A stretch of DNA of 64,000 bases from Lineus longissimus. Lineage: Eukaryota; Nemertea; Pilidiophora; Heteronemertea; Lineidae. A program made the translations under genes and the position numbers. The stretch spans positions 3,846,001-3,910,000 of the forward strand of contig NC_088320.1 in the NCBI RefSeq assembly GCF_910592395.1, written 5' to 3'. The notes below the pieces were generated by a model. That model saw nothing but the letters and a program-made list of their open reading frames with translations, was not told the origin of the DNA and searched no databases. Positions 1-10,379 of the stretch are shown here, in pieces (position 1 is the stretch's first letter; the number at the start of each line of letters is the position of its first letter).

Positions 1-1603
1 GGCTATGTCATTGTTCGACTACTTTCTCTATAATCATGATCAATGTCAAAACAAACTGTATCAACGAACGACAAATCTTTTGAAAATAGTCTGAAGAATT
101 CCGCATCCAGACCCGAGATTGCCGTGCCATTCAAATTACCCGCTACTCCAGTCAGAAGAGTAGAGTACATCCAGTCTATAACTAAGGTCAGGCGGTCTGC
201 CATAAATCGGCGGCAAGGCTGATAGGGCACATTAGCGGAGCGAAGGAGGGCGATCGATACGGCATCCGAATGAAACGTACTCTTACGGAGTGGTCGTCGG
301 CGCTTGCCGCGTTTATTTGATAAGACTGCGTTCGGTCTGACAACGCTTTGCGGTACTTGGTTGGGGGTTCGATGATTCGACGTTAATTAATGATTGAACG
401 AGCCAGGGGGCGAATTTTTATTTTGCTTGGCATGCTGGTCGTCTGTACAGTGCTTGTCAAAACTTTTGTTTTCTTTGAAAAACACTTGTCTTGGTAGGCA
501 AAGCACAGTTCGACTACTGAAGGCGCTTGAGCTTTCATAACACATTTCAAGGTCTCTCGGCGAAAACAAATACCCGGTAGTGTTCCCAATAGAGCTTTTT
601 TGGTAATATGAAAAAACCGAATGGTTGTTTTTGCGCTTCTGAAAAACCTTGAAAACCTACATTGGGGGCATACTTGTGTTGGCAGAAAAACCATTAAATG
701 TTTTTAAGTGTTCGTATTATTGTCACTGTCGAAAGAACTTCTCTATTCAATTACCTCAACAATGTCAGTGTTAAGTTGCTGACTGTCGATCAACACATTA
801 GTAAGCATATACTTAGTAGATGATGCGACTGAGTGCAGCATGGGAAATGAAAAAGAGGGTACAAAAAAGCGTGCTGCTTCCTCTTCTGTCTAAAAACCTT
901 CTTTCTGCAGACAGGAAAGAAGTTTGAGCGTGACAATCGAAGCGATTACGAGTACTTTCATAGTAAACGAAAACGTGACGACGCACTACTGACCCCCTCC
1001 CCTGTTTCAGCTTGATTGTAAAACTAGGTAATGATGACATTGTATTGTCGTACTTGAAGCTCGGGCAGGCCCAAAGAAGTACCTCTGGAGCAATATAGGC
1101 ACGACAGATTCACCACACACCTGCGAAGTTTCCGAATATCGGATCTCAGTTGGGGGTCTATTCAACCAGAGATTACACAAATCCATCACGCGCCTGCGCA
1201 ATACACAGCATAGAAACCACTGGTTGGAGTCTGTCACAGTAGATCACAGTAACAGGATGGGATATCCTATTTATTATTCCCGATGGTGTCCGAACGGTTT
1301 TTTCGATGAAGGGAAAATTAATTCACTCCACAGAGAGGAGAGGAAGATGTGGCCGAGAATTAAGTAGGGTTCATTTGTATGCTTGAGAAGGGAAGGTTTG
1401 CACTCGTTGTGAGGGTTTGGAGGATTGATGCGTTTTTGGAACGAGAGCTCGGGGAGAGGATAATCATTGCTACATTAGAACTGGAGAGATAAACTCCCGG
1501 AACAAAACAAACCTATTACTCAATCTTCCTTGAGAGGTTTGGGTCACGTTTGTGGTAAGCCGGGTTCATTGGTTATATACAAGTCAAGATTGCGACATAT
1601 ATC

Positions 1604-1869
1604 TAATCCAGTTGTTTTAGGGTTAAGCTATAACGATGATATAAGAATTACCCTTCATCTTAAAAGTCTCTCCTCTTGATAATCAAAGCATCTACAACAT
1701 ATTCTGAATAGCAAGTTCTGCTAACCAACTCACACATAATCCAGTTGTTTTAGGGTTAAGCTATAACGATGATATAAGAATTACCCTTCATCTTAATAGT
1801 CTCTCCTCGTGATAATCAAAGCATCTACAATATATTCTGAATAGTAATTTCTGCTAACCAACTCACACA
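1604..1869. repeat. Tandem duplication, 2 x 133 bp
   Basis: Two adjacent copies, 1604-1736 and 1737-1869, both start with TAATCCAGTTGTTTTAGGG and differ at only a handful of bases. The high identity implies a recent duplication. Neither copy contains an ORF or a recognised element. Confidence 0.9.
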
Positions 1870-3180
1870 CAGTCCAATTTTAGAGGCTTTTAAGTTTCAA
1901 AATGCTAAATGCCGATTTTTAATGTTCAATGGGCGGACCCCGAAAACAAGCGTACAAGTCCGGACAAAGTCAGTTCTTGTTGGTCGACAGATGATCATGT
2001 CTAGAGACAAGGGAATAAAACAATCATAAAGTGGTCATATGATTGTTGGAGGCACCTGCTCAAAGGTTCCGATGGTTTAAGACGCTCGGTAATAAAGGAC
2101 CAATCTATTTTGTTCGTAGTTGCCATTCAAATATTTCCTTGGCCTGATAGAAGTTTTCATTTCAATGTACTTACCACCTCATTCATCTTAAATATCGTAG
2201 TAATGTACAGAGGATCGTACAATCTTATTAAGGTTATTACAAGGTTATTGTTAGACTCTTATAGCCGACACGAGCTGGCAAAGGATTCGTGATATCCACG
2301 CCGAACATGCCAAAGAAGCGCCCAACTTGGAAATTGGAATTTAATTGTGCATACTTTCAATTTTGTGGAGATCTGCTCCCAACGCTTCAAATTAACACTA
2401 CAGACGCTGCTGAATTTACTATTTGTCATAAAATGAGCAATATCTAGTTTCCTTTTGACCAGCACATTTACTCATCATCGCCTTCGAAAAGAATTGACAA
2501 CCGTACTGATATAAATAATAATGAAATTAAAGCTGCAAGTTAACACACCATTATTCGCATCAATCGGGACAATGTAGCAACTGAATGTGCCATGATTTTA
2601 TCGACTGGTTTGTTGGTTCAGGCGACGGTGGAGCAAGGAATTCATCAGCCAAGCAACCACCTGCCATGATGTACATATCATTAACTATGTCCAATGAATG
2701 AAACAATGTTACACGGAAGTTAGTTGTAGATACTCTCTTGGTGACATTGCCCTGTGAAAACATATGGCACCTATCTGAGTCAAGCGCTGACCAGCTGTGA
2801 AACTAACGCTAAGGGCACGACTGCTCTGTTAGAAAGCGGAGATTGAGAACGATACGACGGCGCCAAATGTATGCCTCGAGGGTGGAATAATGCATGATTG
2901 AAACAGGAGCTGTTGCTTTGGGTAGGCTTTTATTTACCTTCTGGCATTCTCTCGCCTTTACATACATGCACGTGACAAAGCTAAACCAGACTTAAAACGT
3001 GTACTTACTATATTCACTCTGTAAAAAGCCTTTGATTTTTATTGAAGGCCTTAAAGTTTGAAATACACGTGCCGTTAAGCCCCTGGCCACCTTTATTCTA
3101 GGAGTGTCTTCCGCTAAAAAAACAGGTGTTCAGTTCACAACGTCGTCTTACTTTCGAAAGATCCCCGGGAAATGAACCTC

Positions 3181-3304
3181 CCAAGAAAGGTGGCCAATCG
3201 GATTACGTCAAAGAGTTGTTTAAATATCGGTGATTTCAATCAGATATAAATGTACATGATTTTTTACTTTCTTTTAAAGCACCACGATGGGCCACCTTTC
3301 TTGG
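3181..3304. repeat. Short inverted repeat, possible small foldback element
   Basis: CCAAGAAAGGTGGCC at 3181-3195 is the exact reverse complement of the 15 bases at 3290-3304, with about 94 bp between them. It may be a small foldback element within the presumed Lox2 intron. No target-site duplication is evident. Confidence 0.45.
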
Positions 3305-3822
3305 TAAGCTCAACAAAATCATATCAGAACCAAGGATTTTATCTGTTTATATAACGCTTTTGGACTGGAATCAGCGCACTGAAGGGATGGGTGGAGACGG
3401 CTACGAAAAATCGAACACAATGAATAATTCGTTTTGGTGCATTTTACAGGTTATTCATTTATCAATTTGGTACAAGTTACCGTACAAACTAGCTGTATTT
3501 AAGATATAACCACAGATCTCCATGTATGAGGGTACAAATTTGGGTGTGGCTAAGACGCCAGCTCGCCTTGTAAATCTTCTGCTTGAATTCATTGGCGTCC
3601 GGAATCGTGATGACTGAACAGTATGGTGTCGAAGATGGAGTTTTGACTTCACTAATGTATCTATCATTATTAATCATAGGCACATTAATCTAGATCTTGA
3701 TCTTTTTTACGAACGGTGCAGGCATTGAACGCTTGGCATTATTATTTTGATCTCATCTCACATGTAGAATGTGTAGAATGGTTAAACTATCATAATCTCG
3801 CCTTTTTCCCTGACTTTTCCAG

Positions 3823-4100
3823 GTCCAAACTCAAATCAAAGACGGAAAGGTCGTCAAACATACTCTCGATACCAGACTCTCGAACTCGAAAAAGAATTCA
3901 AATTCAACCGTTACCTCACACGGCGCAGGCGCGTGGAGCTATCGGCACTACTCTGCCTCAGTGAACGTCAAATCAAGATTTGGTTTCAGAACCGACGAAT
4001 GAAGGAAAAGAAGGAAATGCAGGCCATCAAGGAGATAAACAAGAACTCTGATAAGAGTGATGTGCCTGTGAAAGAGACTGTGGTAGCAATCAAGTCATGA
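3823..4100 (+). CDS. Lox2: Lox2 Hox protein, second coding exon (homeodomain and C-terminus), partial gene
   Basis: This exon encodes a complete 60-residue homeodomain (3840-4019). It has the Hox signature LELEKEF in helix 1, [10 protein letters not shown] in helix 3, Q50 and N51, and it ends in a 26-residue tail and TGA at 4098-4100. It begins after CAG with split-codon phase 1 (GT completes a Gly codon), exactly as Lox4 exon 2 does, and the two exons share their first 11 bases. The tail begins QAIKEINK, a UbdA-like motif that in spiralians marks Lox2 and Lox4. The residues RVELSALL in helix 2 and the acidic residue in RMKEKKE fit Lox2 better than Lox4 from what I recall of the family. The product is expected to be a nuclear sequence-specific transcription factor of axial patterning. 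Exon 1 with the start codon and YPWM motif is missing from the window. Hox identity is certain; the Lox2 name rests on motifs plus position 5' of Lox4. Confidence 0.88.
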
Positions 4101-7100
4101 GGTGCTTGTGCATGCATTGCCTACATGTATTGATCAACATAACTTATTGTGAAACCACACTCTTAATAACAAGGGGTTTGAGTTTTTGAAAAAAACATTT
4201 AGGGATTTTCAGCCAACACAAATATACATCCCCTGTTTTTTTCCAGAAAAATGAATAACCCCTGAAGGGGTTTGAGCTTGGGAAAAACCTCAAACTAAAA
4301 TCCTCTCAGGGGTGAATATTTGTATTTAAAAAAACCACAAACCCAACAACTTTTATTTGTAAGAGTGCATAGATGTCGTTCATCTGTGGTCGGTTATCTG
4401 AGTAAAATGGCGTTGACGCTATTTTGTTACTGATGAAAGATGTTTCCCGCTACCTGCATTAGATATATGTATACTGGTGGCCATGGAGAATAGCGGAAAT
4501 GCGTCATTTTAAAGGTATTGAGTACTTGACATGACGTCATCTTTCTTCTAAAGCACCCCTGTCACAGTATTCTGCAGGATTTCGAAACCTCTTAGCCAAT
4601 ACTTTGAAAGCATGTTACTAGACAGTGCTTTTGTCTGCCACTAAGAGCAACTAAGTGTGGACGCCATTTTTGTTCATAGGCCGAACAACTCCGCCCGTCT
4701 TTGGACAGGTTAGAGGAGGTAGAGGATTTCATCTGAAGCCGCAGCTTTCCACACTTGGTGGGGATCTATTTCTGCCCTGGCTTCAGGTACAAGCAGCGTC
4801 AGTTCTCCGTCTCATTCGGAGGACGAGTAGTGGTGTGAAAGATGATGTATGGACTGACCAACTGTATGGCCACGTCAGGCCGCCGCTCAATTTGAGTCTC
4901 ATTAAATCGGTGTTGTCATGATTGATGTAAATATGTATCCAGCGCTTGATTGTTGGTAACCAGTATTGGAATATGGAAATATTTGTTGTTGTTGATGTGC
5001 ACAATGGTTACGGGTTAAGATAAGTTCGGTTGGTTCAATGTTTAGGCTTATTGAGCATGTTACGAAAAGAAGTTATGAAAAGTATGACTGGCATGACCTG
5101 GCCCTTCCGCTTCAAATTTGAAATGAACGAGGCCTAGGGAACTTTTACATGCAATACATTGGCACTCATTTTACCTATGCTTTTTGGACTTTGAAATTAA
5201 AGTAGCTATGAGGGCTTTTTATCCATCATGTTTCGTCATGCTCGTTAGGTATGACTAGGCATGTCTTGGCCATCTTCTTATCTACCCTTTCTAGACTTTG
5301 AAAGGAGGATGTTGAATAATGACTATGACATGGCTTGGTCTTGGCAATTCTCCTAGCCATGCTTTCTTATACTTGCAGAGGCATGGCCGACTTTGTCGTG
5401 CAAGTGTGAAGAGATGGTTTTAGTGAGTGCTGCTGTTCAGTGTGCCGGAGTGGGCTGCGGTTGGCGGAGAGAGGGGTGATGTTTACTGCCAGTAAACAGT
5501 CGGCAGTGCTGTCATTGAGACCGCAACGTGGCGAAGGTCCGATTTTATTAAAAATGGTCCATGGTTTAAAAGCGAGAGGGGTTGACATGGCCAAGAGGCC
5601 AATGTGAGGTGTTGAACTTGCGTCTGTTCTCAGAATGTTCTTTCCACTAACCTCATTATGTTTTTTTGCAATCATCTCGAAACAGCACTTGACAACCTTC
5701 TTGTGGTAGCATCTTCATAAAAAGAAAAAAAAGAAAAGTGGAAAAAAGAAAGTAAATCGGATGGCCGGGTGATGAAAAGTACAAATACGTTATATGCATG
5801 CAGTGTTAACACTAGTGAAGGACATGATGAAATGTTCATCTTGGGTAGATATATACCACTGGCAGCTACCAGGTTCAGAAAAGGGGGATGTTTTGGGAAA
5901 GAAGCAACAGTAGACCTACTAGATCTCAATGCAGTGTTTTCGTTGTTGTTTCTATAGTTTTCTATTGTACAAATGTATTGTAACATTATTGTAAATAAGA
6001 GAAATTATATGTCAGTTGTACTGATTTTATCGAATAATTACTAAAGTGTAAAGTGTATTAACAAATCTTCAGTGGACCTTTTGAGGCGCTTAGAAACAAC
6101 TATCATTTGTTTTCGGCTCTCAGCTTCCATTCATAGCTAATAGGCAGGTTTCACAAGCCTTACAAAGTGCTACGAACCACGAAGTTCGATGTATGTAAAT
6201 GTATTCAACGCCGACTTTGTTTGGAAAATTTCCCCGATTTCTCCTTATTTAGTATAACATTTACGAGTGCGTGGAAATGAATTAGCACTGGTCATGATGA
6301 AACGACAGAACTTCGCAGTTCGTAGTTAGTTGCTTACAGGGGTCGCGAACCTTGCCTTTTTTATTTAAATCACTAACCACTGGGGGTGGAGGAGTTGGCC
6401 CCTGCCACTGTTCTCTTTTCATTCACGCGACTTGCTCTCAATGCGCCGATTTGAACCATCCACATAGTGGCCCCTGGTTTCGCTTCTCTAGAATAACACC
6501 AGGGATCGAGACTGGCATCAGAGCTAAAACTAACAGCGAATTGTGAATAGAACATAGTGAGGGCATATTGTCCCCCATTTTACTTTTTATAACAGGCTGG
6601 TATCATTGCTGGTCTCTCAGTATTTTCCGTATATGCCGAGTCATCTGTGATCAGACACCAAGCGGTGCCTCCTGGAATCAACAGTATTGGAAATGATCAT
6701 TATTCTATGGAGTCATTCTGAGAGTGGCTTCAATTGCCCATTTTCATAATTAGAGTCATTCACCGGCAGCTAATGCTTTAACAGGATGATGAACCTGCTT
6801 TCAAACTCTTCCATTATATAAAACGCATTAATCAGTAATCATTTAGAACACTCCATCCTATGTCATCTACCTCAAATGTAGTTCTGCAATTCGCCAACAG
6901 GTCCACTTTTGCAGTTGCTATGACATCAAATTACATTCAGCCTCCAGCACCAAGCCGGATATACTTATTCAGAACTCCCACTCATTCGTATGGACGGCTG
7001 CGTGACCTCTAGACAAGGACGCCCAGAATGCACCGCGCAGCTTCCAGACGGCAATTGACCTTGATGCTTTGATCACATGCATCAAAGGGATGCCGCCACG

Positions 7101-7745
7101 ATAGAAAATCGTGATAGACTAGTGAAAAAAGTCGTAACCCCGAGGCTGTATTCAGGATCTGTTTCAGGTTAAATATTCGGACAAGTCGTAAAGTCCTCGC
7201 AAGCTGTTGAAGTAAAATCGGAATCGTTTTCATTCAGCATTTCCGACAATATTTTATGTAGTGAGCTTAAAATGTGCAAGTATGACGCATTTAAGGCTGG
7301 ATCGTTAGTGGCCCGGACAAGCGCGCTTTAGCACATCTCTGGTTTGTTTTTTTATCCTGAGCCGAGCTGGACCAAAGCTGCCAGGAAAATTTATTTATCA
7401 AAAGTATCTAACATTGATGGATTATATGAATGAGAGGTATAATCATACTGAATCTGAAAAACGCCTGTTCTCAGGATTTGTGAAGGGGAAGTAAAGAACC
7501 CTAGTTACATAACTATTACTTTTAGTAGAAGAAACAAGTTGAAGCCTGTTTCTTCTAGTAATAATTTGTTTCTTCAATATTGTTGCATTTTAGAAGTGTT
7601 GAATCGTTTGCTTTTAATTCAGCTCGTGTTCAATATTTCGGTTTTAATGAAAATAAACGAGTAAGAAAAACAATGGTTTTTATCTCCCAGTCTTTTATCT
7701 CAATTTCCACGAAGTAAAGTTGACTGATGGTTTAATAGGCCCCGT
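4101..7745 (+). other. Lox2 3' UTR and start of the Lox2-Lox4 intergenic region
   Basis: No recognisable gene lies between the Lox2 stop codon and the piggyBac element. The 3' UTR must start here, but its end is unclear: ATTAAA-type signals occur near 4901 and 5196 with no decisive context. Loosely similar blocks around 5081, 5250 and 5320 share a TATGAC..GGCATG core and may be decayed repeats. ORFs such as 4655-4921 (+) and 5367-5675 (-) have no recognisable domain and are taken as chance. Confidence 0.5.
4158..4367. mobile_element. MITE-like element in the Lox2 3' flank
   Basis: The stretch starts CACTCTTA (4158-4165) and ends TAAGAGTG (4360-4367), an 8-bp terminal inverted repeat. The interior is self-complementary and AT-rich, with paired blocks such as CCCCTGAAGGGG. 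A similar end, TTTATTTTTAAGAGTGTATG, recurs near 50010, suggesting a dispersed family. There is no coding capacity. The element would lie inside the Lox2 3' UTR if that UTR exceeds 60 bases. Confidence 0.4.
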
Positions 7746-7763
7746 TTAACTCTTTCACTGCCA
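7746..7763. repeat. Left TTAA target duplication and terminal inverted repeat of piggyBac element
   Basis: TTAA at 7746-7749 is followed by CTCTTTCACTGCCA (7750-7763). This end lies beyond the transposase stop codon. Confidence 0.9.
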
Positions 7764-7911
7764 GATATTTTTTCGATAAATACCCCTAGTTTGCCAGGAA
7801 TTGCTGTATTTTGACCATTTTTGTGAAATAAAAATGAAATAGAAATAAAGAAGATATACCAATGAAACATGTCTTATTTTCTTTGTCTATGCTTCCTCTT
7901 CATGAAACAAT

Positions 7912-10167
7912 TCAATAATACTTTCTTTCTGAGTGGTATACATTGAAACATTCATCTGGACAAAGGGTAACTTTGCACTTTACACAAAAGTAGCGAGAAT
8001 CGCGCCTTTTTCCCTTTTTTTGACATACTCTACATTTCTTCTGCTTATGCTTCTTTCCCTCCCCAGCAGGGAACATAGCCTTCTTGTGGACTTTAAACCC
8101 ACCAATGAGCCTACCTTGGGGGTCATGAATGGGTGCTCTACGGGGTGGTTGGGGTGCTGGAGGGGGGTTCTCATCATCTGAGCTGGACGGCATTTCCTCA
8201 TCAGTTTTGCATAATTCTTTGATTATTGATAGCTGAAAGTCCAGTAATGACAACTTGTCATTTGGGTTATTGTCATTGTAAATGACATGGGCATTGTGTA
8301 AGGACAGTTCTAACAAATATAATACAAGTTTCTTGGTCCACTTGATTGTTTTTCTCACAGAGGGGTAGTACGAAAGCATCTGGTCAATGCGGTCAACCCC
8401 ATTCATATTCTCATTATAATCTATGACACACACAGGTTTGTTCACATTGGTACGAGCGCCACCCCTTCCCCTGATCTGAATTTCTCTCATTGCATTGTCA
8501 TGCTTTGTACTTATAACTCTCACAGTTCGATTGTCCTGCCAAGCCATTATAAGGCAACGTCCATTGTCTCTGGCAATAGTATCTCCTTTCTGAAGAGCGT
8601 GTCCACGAGTCCCAGCTTCACGAATCTCCAGTGGCTCTCCACGGTTTTTCCTCAGTGTACCAACAACATAGGTGTTCCTATCAAGTAATGTTTCACTCAG
8701 AGCAACTGAATTATAAAAGTTATCCATATAGAGTGAGAAGAAGTGTCCCAGTAGTCTGCCACAAAGAGCCATTACTATCTCCCGAAGTGTGTTTCGAGTT
8801 CCATCATAGATCTGCAAGTTCCAGCAGTACGCTGTATGAGAGTCTGCAAGGATGTAACTCTTTATACCGTACTTGATTGGTTTCATAGGGTTATAAACCC
8901 TGAATGCTAGCCTCCCTTTCCAACGGAGCATACCTTCGTCTATGGATATGTGCTCATTCGGAGTGTAATAAGCACGAAACTTAGGAAGTAATGCGTCCAG
9001 GACAGGCCTTATTTTATAAAGCTTGTCTGCGTTGTCAGCAGGCATCGCTGCATTATCGTTGAAATGCAGGAACTTCATCAACAGCTGAAACCTGTTTCTA
9101 GACATAGTGTTATTGAAGAATGGGGTGGCGAGCACTTCATCAGTAGACCAGAACATAGATAACTCAGGCTTTTTCGTGATACCAGTCAGCATGAGCAACC
9201 CGAGTAGTTTTTTCAACTCATCCATAGTCATAGCATCCCACTTTCGAACTCGTGAATGAGGGGAGGGAATAGCATTCAGACCAGTGAAGTATTGATCTGC
9301 ATACCTGTTTGTTTCATTTACGATACCTTCCAAGACATCGTCATCAAAAAACAGGCGGAAATGATCGAGTGGGTTATTCCCTAGGTTGCGTGCAGGCCCT
9401 CTAGGCCCAGGGTTCCCGTCACAGGGCTGCACCACTGGCTGACGTCCAGCAGGCCCAAATGGATTAGGGGGAAGAACTTGTGGTCTCCCTCTGCCTCTCC
9501 TGGCTCTTGCAGGTCCTCCACGATTCTGTTGGCCCCGGGCATGATTTGGTTGACCTCTACCTCGATTTTGTTGACCTTGGGCCCCTCTCCCCCTTCCTTG
9601 GTTCCCTCGTCGACCTCTACCTCGTCTACGTCCCCTGCCCTGTCCCCTAGGAGTAGCAACTGGTGCTAGAGGCCCACCATCACTATCTGAATCACCTGAG
9701 GCATTCCCTGCATCACTCCCGGAAGTGTCCATGCGGGCTGGACTATGGCCATGGCGTGCCCTTATTCTAGCACCACGGCGTACAGCCCCACGACCCCTAG
9801 CTGCATTAGTAGTAGTACTAGGCCCTGGTAAAGGTTCATTATCAACAGTGCTACCATCGTCACTATGTATATCTATATCTAAATCAGGCCTATTACTGCC
9901 GAGAGCATCGCCACTTTCACTGTCACTTTGATACACAGGCACATAGTCATTGTCTCTACCATTATCGTTATCAGAGTCAACATCTGGGCCACCAAAATCG
10001 CCATCAACAGACTCAACAGCTCTCTCACCTGTATCAAGGCCTTCCTCAACATCACAATCATATTCAGTGTCTGAATCATCGCCAAAAGGATCGCTTTCCG
10101 AACCAGAATCAGCGCAAATCTCAGCGACTTCTTCCACAGTGAAAGTTTTCCCTCTCCTGCCCGCCAT
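7912..10167 (-). CDS. piggyBac transposase (PGBD4-like), intact ORF
   Basis: The protein is 751 aa from the ATG at 10167-10165, which has a good Kozak context (AAAATGG). An ATG at 10239 would add 24 residues and is less likely. The N-terminal approximately 240 residues are acidic and Ser/Asp-rich, then strongly Arg/Gly-rich. The DDE_Tnp_1_7 (piggyBac) domain follows. The likely catalytic aspartates, in 751-aa numbering, are D410 in ISIDEGM, D482 in YMDNFYN and D592 in NGVDRIDQM, all in the family's contexts. The last about 45 residues form a Cys-rich zinc-binding finger (CRVC, CVKC, then CPDEC and a His), typical of the superfamily. It should bind the terminal repeats and catalyse cut-and-paste transposition at TTAA. 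There is no frameshift or internal stop. A terminal-repeat-bounded, TTAA-flanked context argues for a mobile copy rather than a domesticated gene. Confidence 0.95.
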   Translation of the reverse strand: MAGRRGKTFTVEEVAEICADSGSESDPFGDDSDTEYDCDVEEGLDTGERAVESVDGDFGGPDVDSDNDNGRDNDYVPVYQSDSESGDALGSNRPDLDIDIHSDDGSTVDNEPLPGPSTTTNAARGRGAVRRGARIRARHGHSPARMDTSGSDAGNASGDSDSDGGPLAPVATPRGQGRGRRRGRGRRGNQGRGRGAQGQQNRGRGQPNHARGQQNRGGPARARRGRGRPQVLPPNPFGPAGRQPVVQPCDGNPGPRGPARNLGNNPLDHFRLFFDDDVLEGIVNETNRYADQYFTGLNAIPSPHSRVRKWDAMTMDELKKLLGLLMLTGITKKPELSMFWSTDEVLATPFFNNTMSRNRFQLLMKFLHFNDNAAMPADNADKLYKIRPVLDALLPKFRAYYTPNEHISIDEGMLRWKGRLAFRVYNPMKPIKYGIKSYILADSHTAYCWNLQIYDGTRNTLREIVMALCGRLLGHFFSLYMDNFYNSVALSETLLDRNTYVVGTLRKNRGEPLEIREAGTRGHALQKGDTIARDNGRCLIMAWQDNRTVRVISTKHDNAMREIQIRGRGGARTNVNKPVCVIDYNENMNGVDRIDQMLSYYPSVRKTIKWTKKLVLYLLELSLHNAHVIYNDNNPNDKLSLLDFQLSIIKELCKTDEEMPSSSDDENPPPAPQPPRRAPIHDPQGRLIGGFKVHKKAMFPAGEGKKHKQKKCRVCQKKGKRRDSRYFCVKCKVTLCPDECFNVYHSERKYY

Positions 10168-10295
10168 TTTTGGCCAATGACGTCGCCTCGTAATGCTTAC
10201 GCACACTTTCGATCGTCTGCTTGATGCCACATGAGTCATACATTGATTCTATGAGCTCAAATCGCCACGCCATCTGCTATAAGACCTTGAACTAA

Positions 10296-10373
10296 AAAAA
10301 CGTTGATCGACGTCCTTTGGCAGTCAAGTGATTTATAGCAAAAACGTCGAACGACGTCCTTTGGCAGTCAAAG
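10296..10373. repeat. Subterminal direct repeats of the piggyBac right end
   Basis: Two approximately 34-bp modules, at 10296-10329 and 10340-10373, each contain CGACGTCCTTTGGCAGTCAA preceded by AAAAACGT and differ at a few bases. The outer copy includes the terminal repeat. Duplicated subterminal motifs in piggyBac-like elements are plausible transposase-binding sites; the role here is inferred. Confidence 0.7.
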
Positions 10374-10379
10374 AGTTAA
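10362..10379. repeat. Right terminal inverted repeat and TTAA target duplication of piggyBac element
   Basis: TGGCAGTCAAAGAG (10362-10375) followed by TTAA (10376-10379) is the inverted partner of the left end, with one mismatch. It lies upstream of the transposase start codon. Confidence 0.9.

Larger units (their letters stand above)
1..3822 (+). other. Probable 3' part of the Lox2 intron
   Basis: This stretch ends in a good 3' splice site, a pyrimidine-rich tract followed by CAG at 3820-3822, directly before the Lox2 homeobox exon. No YPWM-encoding exon in frame with a GT donor was found on the + strand here, so Lox2 exon 1 is inferred to lie upstream of the window. The only clear internal structures are a 133-bp tandem duplication at 1604-1869 and a short inverted repeat at 3181-3304. 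The ORFs here are short, on both strands, and show no recognisable domain. That the stretch is all intron is inference; part could be intergenic if exon 1 was missed. Confidence 0.5.
7750..10375 (-). mobile_element. piggyBac-superfamily DNA transposon, apparently complete
   Basis: The element is 2,626 bp, bounded by the target duplication TTAA (7746-7749 and 10376-10379), the hallmark of piggyBac insertion. The terminal inverted repeats are CTCTTTCACTGCCA at the left end and, read inward from the right end, CTCTTTGACTGCCA, a 13/14 match. Inside is one long transposase ORF on the - strand. The right end carries two subterminal direct copies of an approximately 34-bp module. Near-perfect termini, intact TTAA duplication and an open ORF point to a young insertion. 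It sits between Lox2 and Lox4, in opposite orientation to both. Confidence 0.95.

Noticed and set aside
4655-5675. ORFs in the Lox2 3' flank on both strands
   Set aside because: Downstream of the Lox2 stop codon, no domains, consistent with 3' UTR or intergenic DNA.
9381-10085. Other-frame ORFs over the piggyBac N-terminal region, both strands
   Set aside because: They are shadows of the low-complexity acidic and RG-rich part of the transposase.
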